This document shows positions 5,958 to 15,400 of a DNA stretch of 34,654 nt, piece after piece. Every line of letters begins with the position of its first letter. The first letter of the stretch is position 1. The position numbers were made by a program, and so were the translations under genes. This DNA comes from an uncultured Myxococcales bacterium (lineage in GTDB: Bacteria > Myxococcota_A > UBA9042): positions 1-34,654 of the forward strand of contig CAITYF010000073.1 of the NCBI GenBank assembly GCA_903896545.1, read 5' to 3'. Under the pieces are notes generated by a model, which saw only the letters and a program-made list of their open reading frames with translations, did no database searches and had not been told where the DNA came from.

Positions 5958-7961
5958 GTGGTAGCATTGCACGCAAACGAACGAACGGAAACTTGTGGCG
6001 TCGCCAAGCGGTGGGCGCGCGCCTTGCGCGGCACGCTCGTGCTGTCGGGATTCCTGTGTGGTCACGCTGCTTTGGCGGCAGACGCGCCTGCAGCAGCTGC
6101 GGCCGCGCCGGCTGAAGCGGTGGACAATCCGGTTGCCGTCACGCCCACGGGTACGGGCTCGCTGCTTGACCAGATGGACTCCGGAACGCCCGCTGCGTCG
6201 ACGACTTCCGCCGGCACGAACTGGGACGTGCCTGCTGCGCCGCCCGCGCCGACCTATCCGTACATCGACTATCACGGCTACTTCCGCTTTCGTCCCGACC
6301 TCTTGAGCAACGGCCACTTGGGCCAAGCCGCGACCAACGCCACGCAGGGCAACAAGGTCGTCACGACTTCGGCCGTGCTGCCGCCGCTCTCCCTGTGGCC
6401 CGCCAACAACGCCGGCTCGCAGTACGCCAATCAGGTCGGCAAGGCCGCCGCGGAATCGATGCTCGCGGGCGCGAATATGCGCATCCGCTTCGCGCCGACC
6501 ATTCACGTCAGCGACACCATCCGCATCTTCACGACCTTTGACATCATGGACAACTACGTGATGGGCAGCAGCCCGGACTACGCCGGCGCCTTGCAGCGTC
6601 CTGACGTGCCGTTGGTCGCGTTCAGCACGTCGATGCGCCCCGGCGTCGTCGCCGTCAAGGAAGCGTACGCAGAATGGAAGACGATGCTCGGCGTGTTGCG
6701 CGTCGGCCGTCAGGCATCGAACTGGGGCTTGGGCATCTTCGCCAATGGCGGCGGCGGTGACGGATGGGACGGCGGTCGCCCGACGGAATACTACGGCGGC
6801 CCGCGCCAGACGTGGGAAGGCAGCGGATACGACGCGGATTTTGCCAGCTACGCCGATCGGATCGCGTTCGTGACCAAGGTCGGCCCGACTTACATCGCGC
6901 TGGCCTATGACTTCGCGTCACAGGGCATGACGGCCATCGATACGACGCGCCCGGACGGTCAGGCGCGCGACATGGAAGAGTCCGACGACGTCCGGCAAGC
7001 CACGATCTCGATTTTCTCCAAACCGATGACGCCGACGGAAGTGGAAGGCCGCAAAAAGGCGCTGTTGGACGATCACAAGGCGGTCTTCGACTACGGCGCG
7101 TACTTCATGTATCGCTCGCAGACCAACGACTTGGCCAACAATTCGTCGACATCGGACCTGACGCTCGGCGACGCGCTCAAAGGCAAAGCCGGCAACCAGC
7201 TGATGCCGCGCGGCGCCACGGCGATGGCGGGCGACATCTGGGCGCGTTTTGAGAAGCGCATCGCGTTTTCCAAGCGCCTCGTGATCGAACTGGAAGCCGC
7301 GCTTTTGACCGGCAAGGTCGACGACGCCAACGCGCTCGTCGGTAGCACGCCCAAGGTCCGTGACATCAGCATGTACGGCGGCGCGCTGAAGTCCGCCTAC
7401 CAGAACGAAGGCATCGGCGTGTATTTTGAAAGCGGCCTCGCCAGCGGCGATGACACCGGCTGCTTTGGCGTCTACCCGGTCGCGGGCGACGCCTCGTGCA
7501 CGCTCTCCACCGCCGATGGCAAGGCCAACAGCACGATCACCGGCTTCAAGTTCCACAAGAACTACCGCGTCGACAACTTGCTGTTTCGCGACATCGTGGG
7601 CGCCGTCACCAACGCGGTCTACTTCAAGCCCACGTTCTCCATCAACGCGTACCCGTTCTACTCGCCCCAGCAGCTGGGCTTGGACGTCTCTGTCATGAAG
7701 GCGATCGCGATGAACGCCGCGGGCACTCCCGGCAGCGGTTCGGACATCGGCTGGGAGTTCGACGCGCGCGGCTTCTTTGGTCAAAAGGGCCACTTCCTCG
7801 CGCAGGTTTCGTTCGCTTACGCCATCACCGGCGACGCGTTCAACCTGAAGAACGGCTGGTACGGCGCGCAGGTCGACAGCGCCACGAGCGTGAACGGCGT
7901 CAAGGTCCTCGCGCCCGAAAACGCGTGGCGCATCCTCGGTCACTTGTCGCTCATGTTCTAA
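5958..7961 (+). CDS. Predicted outer-membrane beta-barrel protein (resembles the myxobacterial TIGR04551 type)
   Basis: 667 residues from the GTG at 5958, which has a GGGGAGG six bases upstream; an earlier in-frame GTG at 5922 has none. A signal peptide with the hydrophobic core TLVLSGFLCGHAALA predicts cleavage after about residue 40. An Ala/Pro-rich linker follows, then YIDYHGYFRFRPDLL and many alternating hydrophobic segments such as LLGVLRVGRQASNWG. The last residue is Phe after HLSL, the typical C-terminal signal for BAM-mediated outer-membrane assembly. Aromatic-rich Gly stretches suit extracellular loops. I recall a family of this shape restricted to myxobacterial relatives, but the name is from memory. 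Substrate and function are unknown. It is divergent from the cysteine desulfurase. Confidence 0.7.
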   Translation: MVALHANERTETCGVAKRWARALRGTLVLSGFLCGHAALAADAPAAAAAAPAEAVDNPVAVTPTGTGSLLDQMDSGTPAASTTSAGTNWDVPAAPPAPTYPYIDYHGYFRFRPDLLSNGHLGQAATNATQGNKVVTTSAVLPPLSLWPANNAGSQYANQVGKAAAESMLAGANMRIRFAPTIHVSDTIRIFTTFDIMDNYVMGSSPDYAGALQRPDVPLVAFSTSMRPGVVAVKEAYAEWKTMLGVLRVGRQASNWGLGIFANGGGGDGWDGGRPTEYYGGPRQTWEGSGYDADFASYADRIAFVTKVGPTYIALAYDFASQGMTAIDTTRPDGQARDMEESDDVRQATISIFSKPMTPTEVEGRKKALLDDHKAVFDYGAYFMYRSQTNDLANNSSTSDLTLGDALKGKAGNQLMPRGATAMAGDIWARFEKRIAFSKRLVIELEAALLTGKVDDANALVGSTPKVRDISMYGGALKSAYQNEGIGVYFESGLASGDDTGCFGVYPVAGDASCTLSTADGKANSTITGFKFHKNYRVDNLLFRDIVGAVTNAVYFKPTFSINAYPFYSPQQLGLDVSVMKAIAMNAAGTPGSGSDIGWEFDARGFFGQKGHFLAQVSFAYAITGDAFNLKNGWYGAQVDSATSVNGVKVLAPENAWRILGHLSLMF

Positions 7962-7977
7962 GACGGCTTGGCCGTCT
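7961..7977 (+). terminator. Small hairpin between the barrel gene and lysA
   Basis: AGACGGC, loop TTG, GCCGTCT: a perfect 7-bp stem that begins at the last base of the stop codon. No T-run follows, and the next gene starts only 13 bp later, so it is more likely an attenuating or mRNA-stabilising hairpin than a full terminator. Confidence 0.3.
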
Positions 7978-7990
7978 CAGGTAAAAACCA

Positions 7991-9250
7991 GTGAATCATT
8001 TCCAGCGCAAAGACGGCGAACTCTTCGCCGAAGACGTGTCCTTGTCGCAACTCGCGACTGCGGTTGGTACGCCAGCGTACGTGTATTCGCAGGCGACGAT
8101 TACCCGGCACTTTCACGCTGTCGATGCCGCGCTGTCGGGCGTGCCGCACACGATTTGTTACGCGGTTAAAGCCTGCTCCAACCTCGCGATTCTGTCGTTG
8201 CTTGGGCGCCTGGGTTCGGGGTTCGACATCGTCTCGCTGGGTGAACTGCGGCGCGTGCAAGCGTCGGGTGGTGATGCGCGCAAGGTCGTTTTCTCCGGCG
8301 TCGGCAAGCGCGACGACGAGATTGCTGCGGCGCTGGCGGCCGGTGTGCACTGCCTGAACGTCGAGTCTGCGGGAGAATTGGCGCGCATCGAGCGTGTGGC
8401 GAGGTCCCTGGGCGTGCGCGCGCCGGTGAGTCTGCGCGTGAACCCGGATGTGGACCCCAAGACGCACAAGTACATCGCGACGGGGCTGCGCGAATCCAAG
8501 TTCGGCATCGCGATGCAGGACGCCCGCAAGCTGTACTTTCAAGCGGCAGCGAGCGACCACATGCGCGTGGTCGGCGTCGATTGCCACATCGGCTCGCAGA
8601 TTCTGGAGGTCGCGCCGTTTGCTGAGGCTATCGCCAAGGTCCTTGAGCTTGTTGCGGATCTGAAGTCCGACGGTATTGCGCTGGAGCACATCGACGTGGG
8701 CGGCGGCCTGGGCATCCCGTATCACAATGAAGAAGCCGTGAGCCCGTTTGTCTGGGGAGAAACGGTCAAGTCGCTCGTCGCGGGTACGGGACTGCACGTG
8801 ATTGTGGAGCCTGGTCGCGTGATCGTCGGCAATGCCGGGCTGTTGCTTACGCGCGTCATCGGTAAAAAGCAGCACGACGACAAGGAGTTTGTGATCGTCG
8901 ATGCCGCCATGAACGACCTTGTGCGGCCGGCGCTCTACGACGCCTACCACACGATCGAGCCGGTCGCGGCGCACGGGGATCGGCCGCTGCGGACGGTGGA
9001 CGTCGTCGGTCCGGTGTGCGAGTCGGGCGATTTTCTTGCCGTGGATCGCCCGCTGCCGGAAGTCCAGGAGGCCGAACTGCTCGGCGTTTTCGGCGCTGGT
9101 GCGTATGGCATGGCGATGGCGTCGAACTACAACTCGCGCCCGCGGCCCGCGGAAGTGCTCGTGAGCGGGGCGCAGTGGGCGGTTGTGCGCCCGCGCGAGA
9201 CGGTGGAATCGCTGTGGGAAGGCGAAGTTGTCGCTGACCTGGGTGACTGA
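7991..9250 (+). CDS. lysA: Diaminopimelate decarboxylase
   Basis: A 419-residue fold-type III PLP decarboxylase that converts meso-diaminopimelate to lysine, the last step of lysine synthesis. The PLP lysine is Lys60 in CYAVKACSN. His199 is in DCHIGSQ, the phosphate-binding loop is DVGGGLGIPY (about 235-244), EPGR is at 273-276, and the substrate-site Cys343-Glu344 pair is in GPVCESGDFLA. Near the C-terminus, GAYGMAMASNYNSRPRPAEVL is the usual tyrosine region. The start is a GTG at 7991 with a poor ribosome-binding site, 29 bp after the barrel protein stop, so it may be cotranscribed with it. Length is standard. Confidence 0.95.
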   Translation: MNHFQRKDGELFAEDVSLSQLATAVGTPAYVYSQATITRHFHAVDAALSGVPHTICYAVKACSNLAILSLLGRLGSGFDIVSLGELRRVQASGGDARKVVFSGVGKRDDEIAAALAAGVHCLNVESAGELARIERVARSLGVRAPVSLRVNPDVDPKTHKYIATGLRESKFGIAMQDARKLYFQAAASDHMRVVGVDCHIGSQILEVAPFAEAIAKVLELVADLKSDGIALEHIDVGGGLGIPYHNEEAVSPFVWGETVKSLVAGTGLHVIVEPGRVIVGNAGLLLTRVIGKKQHDDKEFVIVDAAMNDLVRPALYDAYHTIEPVAAHGDRPLRTVDVVGPVCESGDFLAVDRPLPEVQEAELLGVFGAGAYGMAMASNYNSRPRPAEVLVSGAQWAVVRPRETVESLWEGEVVADLGD

Positions 9251-9262
9251 ACGCGTCATCAG

Positions 9263-9299
9263 AAGTCCGCAGATTGCGGTAAAGTCCGCAAAGTTTGCG
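9263..9299. promoter_or_regulatory. Nested palindromes upstream of the sigma-54 promoter
   Basis: Two direct copies of AAGTCCGCA (9263-9271 and 9282-9290) overlap three dyads: CCGCA-GAT-TGCGG (9267-9279, partly sharing bases), TTGCGG-N6-CCGCAA (9274-9291) and CGCAAA-G-TTTGCG (9287-9299). They lie 70-105 bp upstream of the sigma-54 promoter, the distance at which enhancer-binding activators such as PilR/NtrC-type proteins bind. The activator is not in this window. A further palindrome, CAACGCGTTG, follows near 9329. Confidence 0.5.
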
Positions 9300-9366
9300 C
9301 GGTTGTGCGCAGCGTGAAACCGCAACAACGCGTTGAATTTGCCAAGGAACCGTAAAGACGGCAGGC

Positions 9367-9382
9367 TGGCACGATGCTTGCT
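9367..9382 (+). promoter_or_regulatory. Sigma-54 (-24/-12) promoter of the minor pilin cluster
   Basis: TGGCACG-N4-TTGCT matches the RpoN consensus at every core position, with GG at 9368-9369 and GC at 9380-9381 separated by the required 10 bp. Transcription would begin near 9393, about 36 bp ahead of the first pilin-like gene. Sigma-54 control of type IV pilin genes is well known in Pseudomonas and Myxococcus. Activation would need an enhancer-binding ATPase. Confidence 0.85.
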
Positions 9383-9428
9383 CAAGTAGAACAAGCAGGC
9401 GGCGAACCGCTCGTGGCTGGTTGAGCAG

Positions 9429-10070
9429 ATGAAACCTGGGTACGGACATCCTGAACGCGGCACGACGCTCATCGAACTGATGGTCGGCTTGGCGGTCTTG
9501 TCCATTCTGGCGGGGCTGGCGATTCCGGGCGTGATGTCGCTGTGGCGGGCGTACAACCTGCGCGCGGCGGCGGACGATGTGGTCCAAGCAGTCGACTTTG
9601 CCCGCACTCAGGCGCAGGCCAACCGGCGGGCGTACGTGGTGACGTTCGGCGGCATGAGCAACGGCTCCGAGCTTTCATTCGACGTGTGGCAGGGCACCGG
9701 CACGGCGTGCTCCACGTGGGTGGGCGGCCAGAAAGTGCGGTCGATCAACTACAAGTCGGATAACCCCAAGAACTTGCCGCCCGTGCAGGTCGCGCGTTTT
9801 GCGCCACTGGATTTGGCGAACGCCGTCGCGCATCTGTGCGTTAAACCCGATGGTCGTGTCCTGCGTGCGGACTTGTCGCTGCCGTATTCTCCGCCCACGG
9901 GATCGACGTTGGGCGCGGGCGACGTGGTGATTGAGTTGGCGCGCATTGAAGGCGGGCTGCAGTTGGGCACGCCGATACAAGTGCAAATCGGCTACAACGG
10001 CACCGCGCGCATCGTCGTCGGTCGGCCGATTGAAGAACTGTACGGCAGCGGCTCCGGAGGCACGCCATGA
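9429..10070 (+). CDS. Type IV minor prepilin, FimT/FimU/GspH-like
   Basis: A 213-residue prepilin-like protein. The class III leader ends at Gly11, with mature Thr12 at +1 and Glu16 at +5 (GTTLIELMVG), followed by the hydrophobic N-terminal helix and an amphipathic stretch (AADDVVQAVDFARTQAQANR) typical of GspH/FimT proteins. The C-terminal part is predicted mostly strand. Thr instead of Phe or Met at +1 is slightly unusual. It is first in a five-gene set ordered FimU, PilV, PilW, PilX, PilY1, as in Pseudomonas and Myxococcus, which forms the priming tip complex of type IV pili. The stop overlaps the next start (ATGA). Confidence 0.83.
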   Translation: MKPGYGHPERGTTLIELMVGLAVLSILAGLAIPGVMSLWRAYNLRAAADDVVQAVDFARTQAQANRRAYVVTFGGMSNGSELSFDVWQGTGTACSTWVGGQKVRSINYKSDNPKNLPPVQVARFAPLDLANAVAHLCVKPDGRVLRADLSLPYSPPTGSTLGAGDVVIELARIEGGLQLGTPIQVQIGYNGTARIVVGRPIEELYGSGSGGTP

Positions 10071-10672
10071 CGCCTTCCCGGTCACAGCGCGGCTTTACGA
10101 TGGTCGAACTTCTTGTGGGCGCGTCCGTCGCGCTGATTGGCCTGTATGCGAGCCTGAACATGGCGATGTACGCGTTGCACGCCAACCAGGAACGCCGCGA
10201 TGCGATCTCGGCCGAGCAATACGCCGAGCACCTGCTGTCGACAATCCAAGCCGAGGCGGTCTTCTGGACAGACGTGAACCCGCCGCAGGTCGGCTGGTAC
10301 CTGTACCGTTTGCCCGGGTTTGCGCAAGGGGCGACGACCGGTTGGCAGATCGCGCCGGGCATGGAGCAATCCGAAGATAAGCGCGTGGGGCGCATGGGCG
10401 CCGACTGGATCTACGATGGCGGCATCCGCTTCGCGTTCTACGGTGCGTCGGGTGAACTTGTTGTGCCCACGGGCACGACCTACTGCGCGTTTTGGCGCTT
10501 GACGTGGGTGACCGATTCGCTCGTGCGCGCGGAAGCCAAGGTCGCGTGGCAGCGGTCCGCGTTGAACGTCGACAAGTACAAGGATTGCCCGGTGACGATG
10601 ACTGATGATGTAGGCAACGTCGGCACGATGACCCTGCCGGCCATGGTGATGAAGAACGTCTATGTGCAATAG
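10067..10672 (+). CDS. Type IV minor prepilin, PilV-like
   Basis: 201 residues with a short class III leader cleaved at Gly9-Phe10; Glu14 is at +5 (GFTMVELLVGASVALIGLYAS). The first 30 mature residues form the pilin helix; the rest (about 45-201) has no motif I can name. It overlaps the stop of the preceding gene by four bases, and the next gene starts 11 bases inside its end, so the three genes are translationally linked. The PilV assignment rests on gene order and the N-terminus rather than on overall sequence. Confidence 0.78.
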   Translation: MTPSRSQRGFTMVELLVGASVALIGLYASLNMAMYALHANQERRDAISAEQYAEHLLSTIQAEAVFWTDVNPPQVGWYLYRLPGFAQGATTGWQIAPGMEQSEDKRVGRMGADWIYDGGIRFAFYGASGELVVPTGTTYCAFWRLTWVTDSLVRAEAKVAWQRSALNVDKYKDCPVTMTDDVGNVGTMTLPAMVMKNVYVQ

Positions 10673-11819
10673 CCGAACGACCTCCCGGCGTCTCTTTGGC
10701 TTCTCAAGGGGCTTCAACCTCATTGAGCTGCTCATGGCGCTCGCGTTGGCGACGATTGTCTTCATGGCGTCCGTCCAGATGTTCGTGAAGCAGTCTGAAG
10801 TGATGTCACAGCAGAACGATCTCATCGACATGAACCGCGAAACGCGTTTTGCGCTGGAGCATTTGCGCCAGGATCTGACCTCGCTGGGCTCCAATGCAAC
10901 GCCGAATTCCACCATCGATCCCTTGGTCTGCCCGAAGCCGGCGGTGGACCTGCGCGTGCTGCAGCTGAGCCTGGATGACAGCTACGCGATGGACACGACG
11001 CTGAACCCGTTTGTCACGCCGGTTTCCATCAAGCTTTTCGGCAGCCTCGACGTCAAGACCCGCTGGTACACAACGGCGCTGGAGGGCAGCACGGTGCGTC
11101 TGCTGGACGACGGCACGCTGCCGACGACTCAGGCGGCTTGGGAGGCGATCTTCTCGGCGGACCGCTACATTCGGCTGGGCGGGGCCGACGGCACGATGAT
11201 GTATTTTCCGATCGCCGCGACGAATTTCGCCGCCAAGACGGTCAACGTCACCGGTACGATTCCGCGTCAAGGCGATGGCCACGTCTGCGGCTTCCTCGGC
11301 ATGGGCGCGAACTACACGGTGGACGTGCAGAACTTCGTGCGCTACCGCATCGTCTCGGACAACCGCCCTGGCGCGCCGCGGCGTGCGGACAATCAGCCGG
11401 AGAACTCGCTGCTGGTGCGCGAACGTCTGGGCTTGAACGGCGTGACGATCGTCGCGCAAACGGTGCTGGCGGAGAACGCGATCGATTTGGGTGTGTTTGA
11501 CATGCTGCTGGACCTCGATCCCGCGCCGCAAACGCTGAAGATCAAGTACATGCCGACGCCATCGGACGTCGTGCAGACGGGCGGTGGTGGTCTTCTGGGC
11601 TACCAAAGCAGCTCCGTTCCCGAAGCGCTGCGGTCGATGACGGTCAAGATCACCGTGCGGTCGAGTTGGCCGGACAAGTCGCTTGTGCACCGTCCGCGGG
11701 CGCAGCTTTTTGGTCCGCTGGAGACGTGGAAAGTGGCCGACGATCAGCGCGGCATCTATGCCACAAGTACGCTCGCGGGGCGCATCGCCATGCCGACGAT
11801 GATGTCCCGCAACCTGTGA
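10662..11819 (+). CDS. Type IV minor prepilin, PilW-like
   Basis: 385 residues. The leader is cleaved at Gly17-Phe18, with Glu22 at +5 (GFNLIELLMALALATIVFM), followed by a long helix with SQQNDLIDMNRETRFALEHLRQDL, which is characteristic of PilW-type proteins. The large C-terminal domain (about 65-385) contains a segment suited to a beta-rich head (FVRYRIVSDNRPG). It is the largest pilin-like protein of the set, as PilW is elsewhere. It starts inside the end of the PilV-like gene in another frame. Confidence 0.8.
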   Translation: MCNSRTTSRRLFGFSRGFNLIELLMALALATIVFMASVQMFVKQSEVMSQQNDLIDMNRETRFALEHLRQDLTSLGSNATPNSTIDPLVCPKPAVDLRVLQLSLDDSYAMDTTLNPFVTPVSIKLFGSLDVKTRWYTTALEGSTVRLLDDGTLPTTQAAWEAIFSADRYIRLGGADGTMMYFPIAATNFAAKTVNVTGTIPRQGDGHVCGFLGMGANYTVDVQNFVRYRIVSDNRPGAPRRADNQPENSLLVRERLGLNGVTIVAQTVLAENAIDLGVFDMLLDLDPAPQTLKIKYMPTPSDVVQTGGGGLLGYQSSSVPEALRSMTVKITVRSSWPDKSLVHRPRAQLFGPLETWKVADDQRGIYATSTLAGRIAMPTMMSRNL

Positions 11820-11828
11820 GGTCTGACC

Positions 11829-12404
11829 ATGACGACGCCTGAACCGGTCCAAGTGGTAGTCACCGAGAACGCGCGTTTGCGCGAGCGCGGCATGATCCTC
11901 GTGACGACGATGGTGTTTTTGTCGCTTATCACGGTGCTCTGCAGCGCGGCGATCGTGCGGACGTCCAACGACATTCGCGAAGGTGGCGCCCAGCGGATCG
12001 GCCAAGCTGCATTGCGGCTGAGCGAAGCCGGCGCGATGGGCACGATGGCGCTGGCGTCGCAGATGCAGCTTGGTTTCGGTGACTACGTGGCGGCGCGCAA
12101 CAACGTGTTGACGTTGGAAGACGTGGGCGCGGCGACGATTGACGTGTCGTCGCCCAACGGCTCGTTTGGCCGCGAATTCGCGACGATTACGCCCATCAAC
12201 TTCTCGACGGTCGTCTCCGAGTCGGACATGTCCGCCGCCGTGCCGGGCTACGATGCGGCGCGCTACTGCTTCAAGACCTGGAAGATGGTGACGACGTCGC
12301 AGATCGGCCAAGCGACGCCGACCAACCTGTTGCAAATCGAACAGTCCGGCCAGCAGGCCATCCAGTCCTACCTGACGGTTGGCCCCGTCCTTTGCGGTCC
12401 CTGA
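11829..12404 (+). CDS. Type IV pilus assembly protein, PilX-like
   Basis: 191 residues. A polar leader ends in RERG, followed by the hydrophobic helix MILVTTMVFLSLITVLCSA. The probable processing site is Gly21-Met22. The residue at +5 is Thr and not Glu, as in GspK-like tip pseudopilins, which would suit a position at the top of the pilus tip complex. The following SNDIREGGAQRIGQAALRLSEAG resembles the helix of PilX N-terminal domains. It is placed between PilW- and PilY1-like genes as expected. AGG precedes the ATG by seven bases. Confidence 0.75.
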   Translation: MTTPEPVQVVVTENARLRERGMILVTTMVFLSLITVLCSAAIVRTSNDIREGGAQRIGQAALRLSEAGAMGTMALASQMQLGFGDYVAARNNVLTLEDVGAATIDVSSPNGSFGREFATITPINFSTVVSESDMSAAVPGYDAARYCFKTWKMVTTSQIGQATPTNLLQIEQSGQQAIQSYLTVGPVLCGP

Positions 12405-12416
12405 GCGAGGTGTCTC

Positions 12417-15400
12417 ATGAGGTCGCTGCTTGTCTTGCTGTTGCTGCTGGTCGTCGCGCCTCCGGCGTTTGCGCAGACCACGTCGCTCCCTGAGGTCTTC
12501 TTCGTCGTCGACACGTCGCAGTCCATGCAGTACCGCGTGGGCGACAACAACGTGCCGCGCTGTGGCTCGACCGATCCGACGTTGCCCGACGAGAAATCGC
12601 GCTGGAACATCGTGCGTGAAGTGATCGGCGGCTCTTTTGGCGACTACACGTGCCAGAACCAGTCGCTGCCACCCGTTCCCGAAGCCGTCAACCCGCCGGC
12701 GCAGCTCATTGGGCTGCCGAGCTGCATCCCCGGCTTGGGCATGACGCTCACGACGCCGTATACGGTCAAGCCGATGCTGTCGGCTGGCATGGCCACGCGG
12801 ACGTTGCCCACGGGGGCGACGGGGCCAGACGACCCGGCAGCGTCGTTCCAGACGACGTGGGCGACCGGCACGTACGCGGTGCGCGCGATGTGGATGCAGT
12901 TCGATCTGAACAGCGTGCCGCAGATGAGCCAGTGGGCGGGCGCGAGCGTGGAGATTCCCGGCCACACGACCAATCTGGATCCGCAGACGACGCAGGTTCA
13001 ACTGGTGTTGTCGCCCTTCAACCCGCCGCAAGCGGGCGTGGATCTCTGCGGCGTGATGCAGTCGACGCAAACCGTGCTGACCGCGCCCGTGGCCTTGGCG
13101 TCGACGGCGGGGGCGGGCTCGGACGTGCCGCTGACTTTGCCGCTTACGGCGCAAGGCGCGGCGATTCTGGAAGCCTTGCGTAAGAGTGGCGCGAACACCG
13201 CGTCGGTCGCGTTGGTACCCGTGGGTGTGACGTTTGACGCGGGCTGCACGACGGTCTCCGGCGGTCCGACAACGAATGCGCAGTTTGTGCCGTCCTCGAC
13301 GAGCCCGCTGTCGGCTGGTTCTCCGACGCTGACGATCGCGACCGGCGTGCCTTGCCCTGCAGAGGGACCGGATAGACACGCCATGGCGCTGGCCACGCAA
13401 GCAGACGGTTCGCTGGACTCGGTTTCCACGGGCATGGACGGCGTGATGGACGTCTTTGGCCTCACGGCGAAGTTTGCGCTGCTGTCCGGCGACAACGTGA
13501 TGAACAAGGGCACCACGCCCGTCGCGGGGTTCAGCTTCGCCGAGGATCTGACGTCGATCTGGGGCACCATCAACCTGGGCGTTGCGGATCCGTTCCTCAA
13601 CGGCACGACGAGCGTTCCCATCACGCCCGGCGACGACCTGCCGGCGCGCGCCAACACGTACACGGCGATTCAGGCGGCGTTGAACCAGATTCGCCCCAAC
13701 GGTCCGACGCCCATCGGCTCGGCGATGGAGGACCTGCTCGCGTACCTCGGTCCCGGTTCGTACATGGACCCGCACTTCAACAGCACTACGGTCGACCCAG
13801 TGAAAGGCGACCCGTACCTGACCTGCCGCAAGAAGGTCGTCGTCGTGCTCACGGATGGCGGCGGCAACCTCTACAACGGCACCAGCGATGGGCGCGCCAC
13901 CGCGGTGCAGGCAGCGGCAACGCTCTACAGCCGCAATATCCCGGTCTTCGTGTTCGCGATCGGCTTTGCAGCCGGCAGCAGCCCGTCAGGCAGCGATTGG
14001 CAGTTCCTCACGGACCTCGCAGCGGCGGGCGGAACGAGCTTCCCGCGGATTATCAACACCCCGCAAGAGGCGGTCGCCACCCTCGCGCCGACCATCGACG
14101 CCGCGGCCTTGAACGGCATGGTCCTCACGCGCCCCGTGTTTACCACCGCGACGGGAACGCCGAACGACGTGCAGCACAGCTTTCAGACCATTTCGATCTT
14201 TGACTTGAGCCAGCCATTGCGTACGCGCGGCATCATCGAACAGCGCATCTTCCGCTGTGACGCGGCGTGCAAGTCGGACGTGCAGCCCAACCGCGCGCAG
14301 GTCTGCGAGATCATCAACTACCAGGAGCGGATGAAGAATCGAATGCTGCCGCGGCGCTTGTACACGCAGCGGGTCGGTGTGCGGACCGTTCTCGACAAGA
14401 CGCACGTGTCGCCGTTGGATCTGGGAATTGGTCTGACGGGGCAAATCGCGCACCTACAGCTGCAGCCCGATACCTCCTGCGCGACCGCGGGGGCGTTTGA
14501 CCTGAGCGATCCGGTGCAACGTGCGGCGTATCGCGACGACGTGCTGGCGACCTTGCGCGGCGATCAAGGAACCTGCCGCCAGAATCACCCGCTGGGTGCC
14601 CCGTCGCGCGCACAGCCGGCGGTGCTGGAGCCTGCAGCGCGGCTGCCGATCCGCGATCCGTCGTTCCGCAACTACGCCAAGACGACGATTCCGCCGAACG
14701 CGAACTACACGGTGAACAACCCGCCAGGTTCCGCCGCGCGACCGACGATGCTCTTCGCTTCGACGCACGACGGCTTGCTGCACGCGTTTCGCACCGACAT
14801 GGACCCGCTGATCACGACGAAGGACTCGCAAACCGCTGGCGATGAGATGTGGGCGTACCTGCCGAGGTTTAGCCTGACGCGGATCGCGCAAATGAAGCTG
14901 GTGACTTCGCCCGACGCGTCATACCTCAACACGCCCATCACCGCGCAGCACGTGCTCCTGCACCGCGACATTTCCGTTGGCGCAACGTCGGATGCAACCA
15001 AACTGAATTGGCGCGCTGTAGTCGTCGTCGGTGCAGGCGAATCGGGTTCTGGCTACGCGGCGCTCGATGTGACTTCGCCGGACGATCCGCAAGTGCTGTG
15101 GGAAATCACGCCAGAATCACAGTGTTTTGGCGCGGTTGCGGTCGGCACGCTGTTTGGCCCCATGTGTGTACCCACTGGCAAGTTCGTCGAGATGGGCCGT
15201 TCAACGGCGCGTCCGGTTATCACGAACCTCTACTACACCAACACGGCGGGCGTGACGGCAGAACGCGCAGTCGTGATCCTGCCGTTTGGCAAAGCGCCCA
15301 GCGAATCCAACGCGACCAATTACGGCGTCGAAGGCAACGGCGAGCGCGGCGTCTACGTGTTGGACTTGGAGAGCGGTGACATGATCCGCAAATTCGTCAC

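Noticed and set aside
10806..13775. Open frame of 989 codons on the minus strand opposite the pilW, pilX and pilY1 genes
   Set aside because: Its translation is Arg/His/Val-rich with no domain. It is the antisense frame of GC-rich genes that have clear pilin and VWA signatures on the plus strand.
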